Of a stretch of 64,000 bases of DNA, positions 25,231 to 33,203 are shown one piece after another (within the stretch, counting starts at the first letter, position 1; every line of letters begins with the position of its first letter). Below the pieces are notes generated by a model. It was not told the DNA's origin. It made no database searches and saw nothing but the letters and a program-made list of their open reading frames with translations. Where the stretch lies: NCBI GenBank assembly GCA_963744905.1, contig CAVUUV010000010.1:1-64000 (forward strand), given 5' to 3'. The DNA is from DATFFO01 sp963744905 (GTDB lineage: Bacteria > Actinomycetota > Acidimicrobiia > Spongiisociales > ZC4RG35). Made by a program: the position numbers and the translations under genes.

Positions 25231-26025
25231 ATGGAACTCGACGACTATCAGAGCCTTCGCATCGATCGCACCTCGAAGGGGGTGACGGAGGTGGTTCTCG
25301 ACAACCCGGAGCGGCTCAACTCGGTCGACATCGAGGGACACCGGGAGCTGACCTATGTGTGGAACGATCTCGCCACCGACTCCGGCACCCGGGTCGTCCT
25401 TCTCCGGGCGGAAGGGCGTGCCTTTTCGGCCGGCGGTGACTTCTCTCTCATCGAGGCGATGATGACCGACCCGACCACTCACCGGCGCACCCTGGGCGAA
25501 GCCCGGGACCTGGTCCGCAACGTGATCGAATGCCCGAAACCGATCGTCTCCGCCATCAACGGGCCGGCCGTGGGCGCCGGCCTGGCCGCCGCTCTCCTGG
25601 CCGACATCCCCCTGGCGGGCCGCTCGGCCCGGATCCTGGACGGCCACACGACCCTCGGCGTGACGGCCGGAGACCATGCGGTGGTGATCTGGCCCCTGCT
25701 GGTGGGAATGGCCAAGGCCAAGTACCACCTGCTCACCAACGAGCCCATCGACGGCACCGAGGCCGAACGCCTCGGTCTGGTGGCCAAGGTGGTAGAGGAC
25801 GATGCCCTGATAGACGAAGCTCGCTCGATCGCAGGCCGTCTGGCGGCCGGGCCGGCCGAGGCCCTGTCGTGGACCAAGCACACCCTCAACCACTGGCTCC
25901 GGGCCGCCTTCCCTGCCTTCGACGCCTCCATCGCCTACGAGTTCCTGGGCTTCCTGGGGCCCGACGCTCGGGAGGGGTTGGCGGCCGTCAGAGAGAAGCG
26001 CCCCCCTCGATTCGGCTCTTCCTGA
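25231..26025 (+). CDS. Enoyl-CoA hydratase/isomerase (crotonase) family protein
   Basis: The protein is 264 residues long. The oxyanion-hole blocks are GRAFSAGGDFSLIEAM near residue 66 and SAINGPAVGAGLAAAL near residue 107. The Glu normally found after the second block is not obvious: TLGVTAGDHAV replaces the usual pattern, so hydratase, hydrolase or decarboxylase activity cannot be told apart. It diverges from the BadH-like SDR with 46 bases between the starts. Confidence 0.82.
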   Translation: MELDDYQSLRIDRTSKGVTEVVLDNPERLNSVDIEGHRELTYVWNDLATDSGTRVVLLRAEGRAFSAGGDFSLIEAMMTDPTTHRRTLGEARDLVRNVIECPKPIVSAINGPAVGAGLAAALLADIPLAGRSARILDGHTTLGVTAGDHAVVIWPLLVGMAKAKYHLLTNEPIDGTEAERLGLVAKVVEDDALIDEARSIAGRLAAGPAEALSWTKHTLNHWLRAAFPAFDASIAYEFLGFLGPDAREGLAAVREKRPPRFGSS

Positions 26026-26065
26026 CGCCGCTCCGGGGAATGTGTGAGGATCGGCGCCGCCTCCC

Positions 26066-26071
26066 TACCAT
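26066..26071 (+). promoter_or_regulatory. -10 box of purFM (TACCAT)
   Basis: TACCAT starts 12 bases before the GTG of purF and no ribosome site lies between. Confidence 0.5.
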
Positions 26072-26077
26072 GGTGAC

Positions 26078-27484
26078 GTGAGCGACCCAGCCGCCGGCGA
26101 GGCCTGTGGGATCTTCGGTACCTACGCCCCCAACCAGCGCGTGGCGCCGCTGATCTATTTCGGGTTGTTCGCCCTCCAGCACCGCGGTCAGGAGTCGGCC
26201 GGCATCGCCACCTCCGACGGCCGCACCCTGACCATCTTCAAGGACATGGGCCTGGTCTCCCAGGTCTTCGATGAAGCCAACCTGGCCGCCCTCGACGGGC
26301 ACCTGGGGATCGGCCATACCCGGTACTCGACCACCGGATCGTCGCTGTGGGCCAACGCCCAGCCGATCCACCGTCAGGTCGGCAACACCTCGGTCGCCCT
26401 GGCCCACAACGGGAATCTGACCAACACAGCCGCCCTGGCCGAGTCCCTCGGCTGGGGGGAGGCGACCAGTGATTCCGCCCTGATGGTGGAGGCGATAGCC
26501 CGGCGAATCGACGACGAGCGCTCCGACGGCCGGGGCCTGGAGCTGGCCATGCAGGAGGTCCTGCCCACCTTCGAGGGAGCCTTCTCGTTGGTGGTGATGG
26601 ATCAGGGCAGGGTGGTGGGGGTGCGAGACCCCTATGGATTCCGGCCCCTGTGCCTGGGCGAGCTGCCCGACGGCGGCTGGGTGGTGGCATCGGAAACGGC
26701 CGCCCTCGACCTGGTGGGCGCCCAATTCCTGCGTGAAGTGGAGCCGGGGGAGATGGTGATCATCGACGCCAACGGGGTGCGGTCGATGCGCCCCTTCTCA
26801 TTCACTCAGCCATCGCTGTGCGTCTTCGAGTACGTCTACTTCGCCCGTCCCGACAGCCGACTCCACGGACAGACCGTTCACGCCGCTCGCCGGCGCATGG
26901 GCACCATCCTGGCCGGCGAGCATCCGGCCACCGCCGACGTCGTGGTTCCGGTTCCCGAGTCGGGGATCCCCGCTGCTCAGGGATTCAGCCAGGCTTCGGG
27001 CATCCCCTACGCCGACGGCCTTGTCAAGAACCGTTATGTGGGCCGCACCTTCATCGAGCCCAGTCAGCTGATGCGGGACCGGGGCATCCGGCTCAAGCTC
27101 AACCCGATCCCCGAGACGCTGGCCGGCAAGCGAGTGGTGCTGGTCGACGACTCGATCGTGCGGGGCTCCACCACCCGCCAACTGGTGGCCATGGTGCGCC
27201 AGGCCGGTGCCGCCGAGGTGCATCTGCGGGTGTCCTCGCCCCCGTACCGCTGGCCCTGCTTCTACGGCATGGACACCTCGGACCATGCCACTCTGATCGC
27301 CGCCACCAAGACCGTGGAGGAGATCCGCCAACACCTCAACGCCGATTCCCTCGGCTACCTGTCGCTGCCGGGGCTTCTCACAGCCACAGGCGCCGACGGA
27401 TTCTGCACCGCCTGCCTGTCGGGTGACTATCCGACCCCGGTGACGTTGGCACCCACCAAGTTCCTGCTCGAAGCAGGCCGATGA
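26078..27484 (+). CDS. purF: Amidophosphoribosyltransferase
   Basis: PurF makes phosphoribosylamine from PRPP and glutamine, the first committed purine step. The 468-residue protein has a nine-residue propeptide before Cys10 (EACGIFGTY), the N-terminal nucleophile after processing. PRPP binding is VVLVDDSIVRGSTTRQ near residue 350. The C-terminal cysteines in RWPCFYGMD and DGFCTACLSGDYP indicate the iron-sulfur type known from B. subtilis. Its stop overlaps the purM start by four bases. Confidence 0.95.
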   Translation: MSDPAAGEACGIFGTYAPNQRVAPLIYFGLFALQHRGQESAGIATSDGRTLTIFKDMGLVSQVFDEANLAALDGHLGIGHTRYSTTGSSLWANAQPIHRQVGNTSVALAHNGNLTNTAALAESLGWGEATSDSALMVEAIARRIDDERSDGRGLELAMQEVLPTFEGAFSLVVMDQGRVVGVRDPYGFRPLCLGELPDGGWVVASETAALDLVGAQFLREVEPGEMVIIDANGVRSMRPFSFTQPSLCVFEYVYFARPDSRLHGQTVHAARRRMGTILAGEHPATADVVVPVPESGIPAAQGFSQASGIPYADGLVKNRYVGRTFIEPSQLMRDRGIRLKLNPIPETLAGKRVVLVDDSIVRGSTTRQLVAMVRQAGAAEVHLRVSSPPYRWPCFYGMDTSDHATLIAATKTVEEIRQHLNADSLGYLSLPGLLTATGADGFCTACLSGDYPTPVTLAPTKFLLEAGR

Positions 27485-28470
27485 GCCAGACGTATCGGGC
27501 CGCAGGCGTCGACCTGGCCGGCGCTGACGCTCACGTGGATCGGATCGCCTCTCTGGTCACTGCCACCTGGGGCGACAGGGTCCAGGGCGGATTCGGTGGC
27601 TTCGCGGCCGGCGTCGAGTTGCCCGATGGCTACCGGCACCCGGTGCTGATGCTCACAACGGACGGCGTGGGAACCAAACTCGAACTTGCCCGCCAGACCG
27701 GGCGCTGGGCCGGGGTGGGCCACGACCTGGTGGCAATGTGCGTCGACGACCTGGTCGTCAGCGGGGCCCGGCCGCTGGCGATGGTCGACTACATGGCGGT
27801 GGGATCACTGCAGCCCGAACGGGACACTGCAGTGGTCGCCTCCGTGGCCGCGGCCTGCCGCCTGGCCGGCTGTGCTCTGGTGGGGGGCGAGACGGCCGAG
27901 CATCCCGGGGTGATGGAAACCAGCTCCATCGACCTGGCCGGCGCCGCGCTGGGAGTGGTGGAGAGGGATGCTCGCCTGGGGCCTCACCTGGTGGAGCCGG
28001 ACGACGTGATCCTCGGACTCCACAGCCCCAATCTCCGCTCCAACGGATTCTCCCTGGTGAGGAAGGTCTTCGAGGGGTCCGACCTGGAGGCGCCCTTGCC
28101 GGGTGATTCGGAGACCCTGGCGGAGATCCTCCTGCAACCTTCCGTGATCTACTCCCCCGCCGTGCTGGAAGCGATCGCCGCGGGTGGAGTCCACGCCGGC
28201 GCACACGTCACCGGCGGTGGACTGGAGGCGAACCTGACCCGCTCGGTCCCATCCGGGATGCGGGCCGTGGTCGATCACTGGTCATGGGATTGGCCCCGGG
28301 TCTTCACCGAGGTCCAGCGGCGGGGAGGGATCTCGGTGGAAGAGATGCGTGCCACCTTCAATCTGGGGATCGGCTTCTGTCTGATCGTGGACCCCGACCG
28401 GCTGGCAGATGTGACCGACGCAACCGCCGAGCACTCCCCTCAGGTACTCGGGCGCATCGAGGCCGACTGA
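27481..28470 (+). CDS. purM: Phosphoribosylformylglycinamidine cyclo-ligase
   Basis: PurM closes the imidazole ring to form AIR. The 329 residues start YRAAGVDLAGADAHVDRI. They contain TTDGVGTKLELA near residue 60, MCVDDLVVSGARPLAMVDYMA near residue 83 and GGETAEHPGVM near residue 138. It is coupled to purF by an ATGA overlap and ends the biosynthetic cluster. Confidence 0.95.
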   Translation: MSQTYRAAGVDLAGADAHVDRIASLVTATWGDRVQGGFGGFAAGVELPDGYRHPVLMLTTDGVGTKLELARQTGRWAGVGHDLVAMCVDDLVVSGARPLAMVDYMAVGSLQPERDTAVVASVAAACRLAGCALVGGETAEHPGVMETSSIDLAGAALGVVERDARLGPHLVEPDDVILGLHSPNLRSNGFSLVRKVFEGSDLEAPLPGDSETLAEILLQPSVIYSPAVLEAIAAGGVHAGAHVTGGGLEANLTRSVPSGMRAVVDHWSWDWPRVFTEVQRRGGISVEEMRATFNLGIGFCLIVDPDRLADVTDATAEHSPQVLGRIEAD

Positions 28471-28498
28471 TATCGCACTGGGTTCCTACCATCCCCCC

Positions 28499-28666
28499 AT
28501 GCGTATCCTGGTCCGGTTTCTGGTGGTAGTCCTGGTGGCTGTGGTGGCGTTGATGGTGGTAGGGCCGATGATGCCCCAGGGATCGGTTTTCCACGACCTG
28601 AGCCGCGCCTTCGCCCGGGCTCTTCACGTGTCCTGGCTGGGCCCGTTCGGGGTGACGCTGGTCTGA
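28499..28666 (+). CDS. Possible 55-residue single-pass membrane protein
   Basis: An ATG preceded by TACCAT at 28487-28492 (12 bases upstream) opens a frame beginning MRILVRFLVVVLVAVVALMVV, a strong hydrophobic helix with a basic N-terminus, then about 30 mixed residues. The last 43 bases overlap the convergent adenine deaminase gene. The promoter spacing matches that of confirmed genes in the window. There is no recognisable family. Confidence 0.45.
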   Translation: MRILVRFLVVVLVAVVALMVVGPMMPQGSVFHDLSRAFARALHVSWLGPFGVTLV

Positions 28667-29691
28667 GGGGCGGCGAGCCAGGCCTCGATCCGGGAGAGAT
28701 GGCGATCCTTGTCATCCCGGTCGAGGAACGACGCTTCGATCGAGTTGGCGGCCAGGCGGCCCATGTCGTCGCGACCCAGGCCCAGTTCTTCTGCCACGAC
28801 GGTGAAGTTGTCGGCCAGGTAGCCGCCGAAGTAGGCGGGATCGTCCGAATTGAGGGTGACCATCAGGCCCGACTCGACTAGTTCGGGCAGGGGATGGGCG
28901 CTGATGCGATCAACTACCCGCAATGACACGTTGGACAGGGGACAGACGGTGAGGGGGATCCGGTCCCTTTGCAGGCGGGCCAGCAGCTCGGGGTCCTCCA
29001 GGCAGCGAACACCGTGGTCGATCCGCTCCGCCCCGAGCACGTCCAGCGCCCCCGATATGTACGAAGGCGGCCCTTCCTCACCGGCGTGGGCAACGGCCCG
29101 CAACCCGAGGGTGCGGGCCCGATCGAAGGCCGCTTCGAACAGTTCGGGAGGGTTGCCCACCTCGGTGGAGTCGAGACCCACCGCCACCACCCCTTCCAGA
29201 TGATCCTCGGCGGCGGTGATGGTGTCGAGGGCGTCCCGGCCGGACAGGTGGCGCAGGAAGCACAGGATCAGGTCGGCGCTGATCCCGTGGGCGCGACGGG
29301 CGTCGGCCATGGCGTCGCGGAAGCCTCCCATGAAGGTGGCGAAGTCCACCCCGCGGGCGGTATGGGTCTGGGGGTCGAAGAAGATCTCGGCATGGACCAC
29401 TCCGTCGGCGGCGGCTCGATCCAGGTAAGCGGCCATGAGCTGGGCGAAGTCTTCCCTGGTACGCAGCACCGCCGCCCCCTCGTAGTAGATGTCGAGGAAC
29501 GACTGGAGGCTGGTGAAGCGATATGCGGACCGAACCGCATCCACGTCCGGATAGGGCAGATCGACGCCATTGCGCTCGGCCATGGCGAACATCATCTCCG
29601 GCTCCAGAGTCCCCTCGATGTGGAGGTGGAGCTCGGCTTTCGGTAGCACTTTGTGAACGCTTTCGCCGCCCAGGGCGGCGAAAGCGTTCAC
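28624..29691 (-). CDS. Adenine deaminase (adenosine/AMP deaminase superfamily)
   Basis: The enzyme converts adenine to hypoxanthine. It has 355 residues from a GTG that overlaps the xanthine dehydrogenase stop. Metal ligands are in KAELHLHIEGT (His22, His24). HAGEEGPPSYI is the catalytic block, in which the double Glu and Pro-Pro are typical of the adenine-specific branch (yeast Aah1-like) rather than adenosine deaminase. NSDDPAYFG carries the late Asp pair. The first 13 codons lie inside a perfect 41-nt hairpin. Its place in the xdh operon supports purine-base catabolism. Confidence 0.85.
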   Translation of the reverse strand: MNAFAALGGESVHKVLPKAELHLHIEGTLEPEMMFAMAERNGVDLPYPDVDAVRSAYRFTSLQSFLDIYYEGAAVLRTREDFAQLMAAYLDRAAADGVVHAEIFFDPQTHTARGVDFATFMGGFRDAMADARRAHGISADLILCFLRHLSGRDALDTITAAEDHLEGVVAVGLDSTEVGNPPELFEAAFDRARTLGLRAVAHAGEEGPPSYISGALDVLGAERIDHGVRCLEDPELLARLQRDRIPLTVCPLSNVSLRVVDRISAHPLPELVESGLMVTLNSDDPAYFGGYLADNFTVVAEELGLGRDDMGRLAANSIEASFLDRDDKDRHLSRIEAWLAAPQTSVTPNGPSQDT

Positions 29692-29692
29692 A
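29652..29692. repeat. 41-nt perfect hairpin at the adenine deaminase start
   Basis: TGTGAACGCTTTCGCCGCC and GGCGGCGAAAGCGTTCACA are 19-bp perfect arms around CAG. The sequence spans the last three bases of the upstream gene, the GTG start and the first 13 codons of the deaminase. A related hairpin of identical length lies at 34603-34643. Confidence 0.85.
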
Positions 29693-31919
29693 GACTCTCC
29701 CCCAGCGCGATGTCCTGGGGCCGCACCGGGACGCGATTCAGCGCACGGCCGGTGGCGGCCCGGATGGCGGCCACTACCGCCGCCGTCGAGGAGATGGTGG
29801 GGGGCTCTCCCACCCCCTTGGCGCCGAACGGCCCCCAGGATCCCTCCCCTTCGATCAAGAGCGCCTCGACGTCGGGCGCATCGAGGATGGTGGGAAGCAG
29901 ATAATCGGTGAAGGTGGCATTGCGCATCATCCCTCCGTCCATGACCAATTCTTCCATCACCGCCAGCCCTACTCCCTGCAGGATTCCACCCTCGATCTGG
30001 CCCCGGACCGAATCGGGGTTGAGGGCCCGGCCCACATCCTGGGCGGTGTCGACCCGAAGTACGCGCACCAGGCCCAGTTCCGGGTCCACCTCCACCACGG
30101 CCCGGTGAGCGGCAACGGCGAAGTCGGCGTGGAGCGTCCCCTGTCCGTTGGAGTCGGCCTGCTCGGTGGGTGGGTGGCGGAATCGAGCGGTCTCCTCCCA
30201 TCCCGCCCCGACCAGCTCGCCCCACGAAACGACCAACTCGTCCCCGGACCAGACGCCCTCGTCGCCGAGCCGATCACCGTCATAGTGATCGAGAATCCGG
30301 GCCAGCAGGGCGGTGGCCGCCTGGTGCACGGCCCCTCCCGATAGCTGGGTCTGCCTGGATGCAGAGGTGGAGCCCGCCGAGCCGATCCGGGAGGTGTCGA
30401 CATGACGCACCGTGACCCGGGAAGCTCCCAGCACAGACCGGGCGATCTGGGCGAGGACGTTGACCAACCCCTGACCGACCTCGACGGCGGCGGTTTCGAT
30501 CACCATCCCCTCGTCTGTGAGGACGAGACGGGCATCGGAGTAATCGTCGAACCCCTCCGAGAACCCCAGGTTCTTGATGCCGAGGGCATAGCCCACACCC
30601 CGTCGAACATGCTGCGCCCCGGTGGTGAGGCCGCTCCCCCCGGGTAGCTGGAGCGGTTCCGTCCCGACCTCGTCGGTGAGAAGGGGCATCGCCTCGAGGG
30701 AGTCGATTACCTCCCTGGTCGGCAGCGACGTCTCGATGATCTGCCCGGTGGTGGCGAGGGGGTCGCCACGGCGCAGGGCGTTGCGACGCCGCAGCTCGAG
30801 CGGGTCCATCCCGAGGCGGGCGGCCAGGCGGTCCATCTGGCTCTCGTGGGCGAAGCAGACCTGGACGGCACCGAACCCGCGCATCGCTCCACAAGGCGGG
30901 TTGTTGGTCCTCACGCCGGCACCGTCGACGGCGACCGAGTCGCACCGGTAGGGACCGACGGCGAAGTAGCAGGCGTTGCCGAGGACGGCCCCGGTGGTGG
31001 AGGCGTAGGCGCCTCCGTCCAGGAGAATGCGGGCCGTCACCCGCACCAGGCGGCCCTCCTGGTCGGCCTCGTGGCGGTACCACATCCGGGCCGGGTGGCG
31101 GTGGACGTGGCCGGCGAACGACTCTGCCCGGTGGTAGACCATCTTGACCGGGCGACCCGTGTGCAGCGCAAGCAGGCACAGGTGGATATGGAGGTTCAGG
31201 TCCTCCCGCGCCCCGAAGGCGCCCCCGACTCCGGCCGGGTGGGAGCGTACCTGGTCGGGGCGCAGCCCCAGGCTGGCCACCATCTGCTCCTGGTCGGCAT
31301 GGACGAACTGGCTGGTGGCATAGAGGTCTACCCCGCCCGATCCATCCGGAACCGCCAGCCCTGCCTCGGTGCCCAAAGGAGCCTGGTCCTGCATGCCGAC
31401 CTCATAGAAGCCTTCCACCACCACCGTCCCGGCCGCCTCCTGATCGCCCCGGCGGATCCGCACCCGGCGGAACACATCGTCGGTGGCCTCGGCCCGCTCG
31501 GGGTCTACCGAAGCGTCGAGCCGCTCGTAGTCCACCGTTACCGCCGCCGCGGCGCGACGCGCCGTCATCTCGTCCTCAGCCGCCACGACGGCCACCGGCT
31601 CACCCCAGTACCTCACCTCGTCGATGGCCAGAACCGGCTGGTCGGCGTGTTCGAGGCCGAAGAACGCCCGGCCGGGCACATCCTCGTGGGTGAGAACCGC
31701 ATGAACTCCGCCCATGGCCAGGGCCGGGGCGGGGTCGATCGCCCGGATCCGGGCCCGGGAATGGGGGCTGCGCACCGTCACGCCCCACAGCATCCCCTCA
31801 GACACCAGATCCTGGGCATAGGCGAAGCGTCCCTGGAGCTTGGAGACACCGTCGGGGCGGACGGTGGATTCGCCCACCCCACCCGGGACCGGGGTGCGGG
31901 GCCGGGCCCGGGTGCTCAA
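29688..31919 (-). CDS. xdhA: Xanthine dehydrogenase, molybdopterin-binding subunit
   Basis: This catalytic subunit of a molybdenum hydroxylase oxidises hypoxanthine and xanthine. The 743 residues carry the substrate-channel and cofactor blocks GVGGAFGAREDLNLHI near residue 233, PCGAMRGFG near residue 342, VEVGQGLVNVLAQIA, and the catalytic Glu705 in FGAKGVGEPP. It is the third gene of a four-gene unit. Its start overlaps the 2Fe-2S gene by four bases. The xanthine assignment rests on the surrounding deaminases; a CO-dehydrogenase-like or aldehyde-oxidising relative is the main alternative. Confidence 0.88.
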   Translation of the reverse strand: MSTRARPRTPVPGGVGESTVRPDGVSKLQGRFAYAQDLVSEGMLWGVTVRSPHSRARIRAIDPAPALAMGGVHAVLTHEDVPGRAFFGLEHADQPVLAIDEVRYWGEPVAVVAAEDEMTARRAAAAVTVDYERLDASVDPERAEATDDVFRRVRIRRGDQEAAGTVVVEGFYEVGMQDQAPLGTEAGLAVPDGSGGVDLYATSQFVHADQEQMVASLGLRPDQVRSHPAGVGGAFGAREDLNLHIHLCLLALHTGRPVKMVYHRAESFAGHVHRHPARMWYRHEADQEGRLVRVTARILLDGGAYASTTGAVLGNACYFAVGPYRCDSVAVDGAGVRTNNPPCGAMRGFGAVQVCFAHESQMDRLAARLGMDPLELRRRNALRRGDPLATTGQIIETSLPTREVIDSLEAMPLLTDEVGTEPLQLPGGSGLTTGAQHVRRGVGYALGIKNLGFSEGFDDYSDARLVLTDEGMVIETAAVEVGQGLVNVLAQIARSVLGASRVTVRHVDTSRIGSAGSTSASRQTQLSGGAVHQAATALLARILDHYDGDRLGDEGVWSGDELVVSWGELVGAGWEETARFRHPPTEQADSNGQGTLHADFAVAAHRAVVEVDPELGLVRVLRVDTAQDVGRALNPDSVRGQIEGGILQGVGLAVMEELVMDGGMMRNATFTDYLLPTILDAPDVEALLIEGEGSWGPFGAKGVGEPPTISSTAAVVAAIRAATGRALNRVPVRPQDIALGESL

Positions 31920-32377
31920 CTCGACTCTCCCGCCGCCAGATCCTCGAAGGCCCGAATAATGGCCCCGTAACCGGTGCAGCGACAGATGTTGCCCGCCAGA
32001 GCCTCCTTGATCTCCAAACGGCTCGGTCCCGGATTACGCGAAAAGAGATCGGCGGCCGCCAAAACGATGCCGGGAGTGCAGAACCCGCACTGAACGGCGC
32101 CACTGCGAATCATCGCCTCCTGCACCGGGTGGAGGTTTTCGGAACCGAGGCCCTCCACCGTGGTCACCTCAGACCCCTCCACGTCGGCCCCGAGCACCAG
32201 ACAGGCACAGACCAGGTCGCCGTCGAGGATCACCGAGCACGAGCCACATTCGCCCTGCTCACAGGCGTTCTTCGAACCGAACAGCTCCAGCTCATCCCGC
32301 AACAGATCGAGCAGGCTCAGCGCCTGGTCCACCACGACGGTGGTGTCGGCCCCGTTGAGGCGGAAGGTCACCGTCAT
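31916..32377 (-). CDS. xdhC: Xanthine dehydrogenase, 2Fe-2S subunit
   Basis: This is the electron-transfer subunit, 153 residues. The plant-type cluster is bound by ACEQGECGSCSV near residue 42 and a later Cys in CACLVLG. The second, helical-domain cluster is bound by QCGFCTPG near residue 102 and ICRCTGYG near residue 135. It overlaps both neighbours by four bases. Confidence 0.93.
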   Translation of the reverse strand: MTVTFRLNGADTTVVVDQALSLLDLLRDELELFGSKNACEQGECGSCSVILDGDLVCACLVLGADVEGSEVTTVEGLGSENLHPVQEAMIRSGAVQCGFCTPGIVLAAADLFSRNPGPSRLEIKEALAGNICRCTGYGAIIRAFEDLAAGESS

Positions 32378-33180
32378 GACGGCCCGGCGGCGAGGCATCG
32401 CTCCAGGAGGCGCCGGGCCAGAACCCCGGATGCGTGACGCCGATAGGCCTCCGTGGAGCGGTGGTCGGTGATGGGGCGCACCTCCCCGGCCACGAGGCGG
32501 CCGAACTCGGCCAGGGCGGCCGAAGACGGGGACCGTTCGGCGCTGATCATGGCCTCGGCCCGGCGGGCCCGCATCGGGGTGGGCGCGACCGAACCCAGCG
32601 CCACTGTTGTGGTGCCATCGGAGTCCCTCGTAACCACGCAGCAAACGGTGGATATGACCATGGCGTTGCGGATCCCCACCTTGGCGAACTCCTGGCGCTC
32701 CGGCAGGCGCTCGGGCAGGACGACCGCCGCGATCAGTTCGTCGGGTTGGCGATCGGTGCTCTTCACGCCGGTGAAGAACCGGTCCCAGGGGACCAGACGG
32801 GTTCCTCTGGCGGAGACCAGTTCGATCGAAGCGTCGGTGGCCGCCAGAAATGGAAGGCCGTCGCCGGCCGGGCTGGCCGTGGCGACGTTGCCGCCCAGGG
32901 TGCCGGCATTTCGTATCTGCGGGGACCCCACGGTTCGAGCCGCCTGTGCCAGTGCCCGAGGGGCGTGACGTTCGAGACGCCGCCAGGTAACACCGGCACC
33001 GATGCGGTGCCCTTCCCATTGGCGCAGCTCGCCCACCCGGCGCAAAGCGAGGATCTGATCGGGAAAGGTGTGCCCGTAGTTGATTTCCACCATCAGGTCG
33101 GTCCCCCCGGCCAGGGGAGTGACGCCCCCCGACATCAGTTCGACTGCCTCGAGAAGGCTCCCCGGGTAGTGCGTATCCAT
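32374..33180 (-). CDS. xdhB: Xanthine dehydrogenase, FAD-binding subunit
   Basis: This 268-residue subunit passes electrons to NAD or another acceptor. FAD contacts are PLAGGTDLMVEINYG near residue 21 and GTLGGNVATASPAGDGLP near residue 93. EFAKVGIRNAMVIS resembles the CoxM/XdhB family block. It is the first gene of the xdhB-xdhC-xdhA-adenine deaminase operon, and its ATG is 14 bases after a TAGATT box. Confidence 0.9.
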   Translation of the reverse strand: MDTHYPGSLLEAVELMSGGVTPLAGGTDLMVEINYGHTFPDQILALRRVGELRQWEGHRIGAGVTWRRLERHAPRALAQAARTVGSPQIRNAGTLGGNVATASPAGDGLPFLAATDASIELVSARGTRLVPWDRFFTGVKSTDRQPDELIAAVVLPERLPERQEFAKVGIRNAMVISTVCCVVTRDSDGTTTVALGSVAPTPMRARRAEAMISAERSPSSAALAEFGRLVAGEVRPITDHRSTEAYRRHASGVLARRLLERCLAAGPS

Positions 33181-33188
33181 CCGTGCAG

Positions 33189-33194
33189 AATCTA
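33189..33194 (-). promoter_or_regulatory. -10 box of the xdh operon (TAGATT)
   Basis: Read on the minus strand, TAGATT begins 14 bases before the ATG at 33180. It lies within the 23 bases between xdhB and the upstream amidohydrolase stop. Confidence 0.5.
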
Positions 33195-33203
33195 ACCCGC
33201 CCC

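Noticed and set aside
29523..30344. Plus-strand frame across the adenine deaminase/xdhA junction
   Set aside because: It is an antisense shadow; its similarity to the frame at 34378-34698 comes only from the shared 41-nt hairpin.
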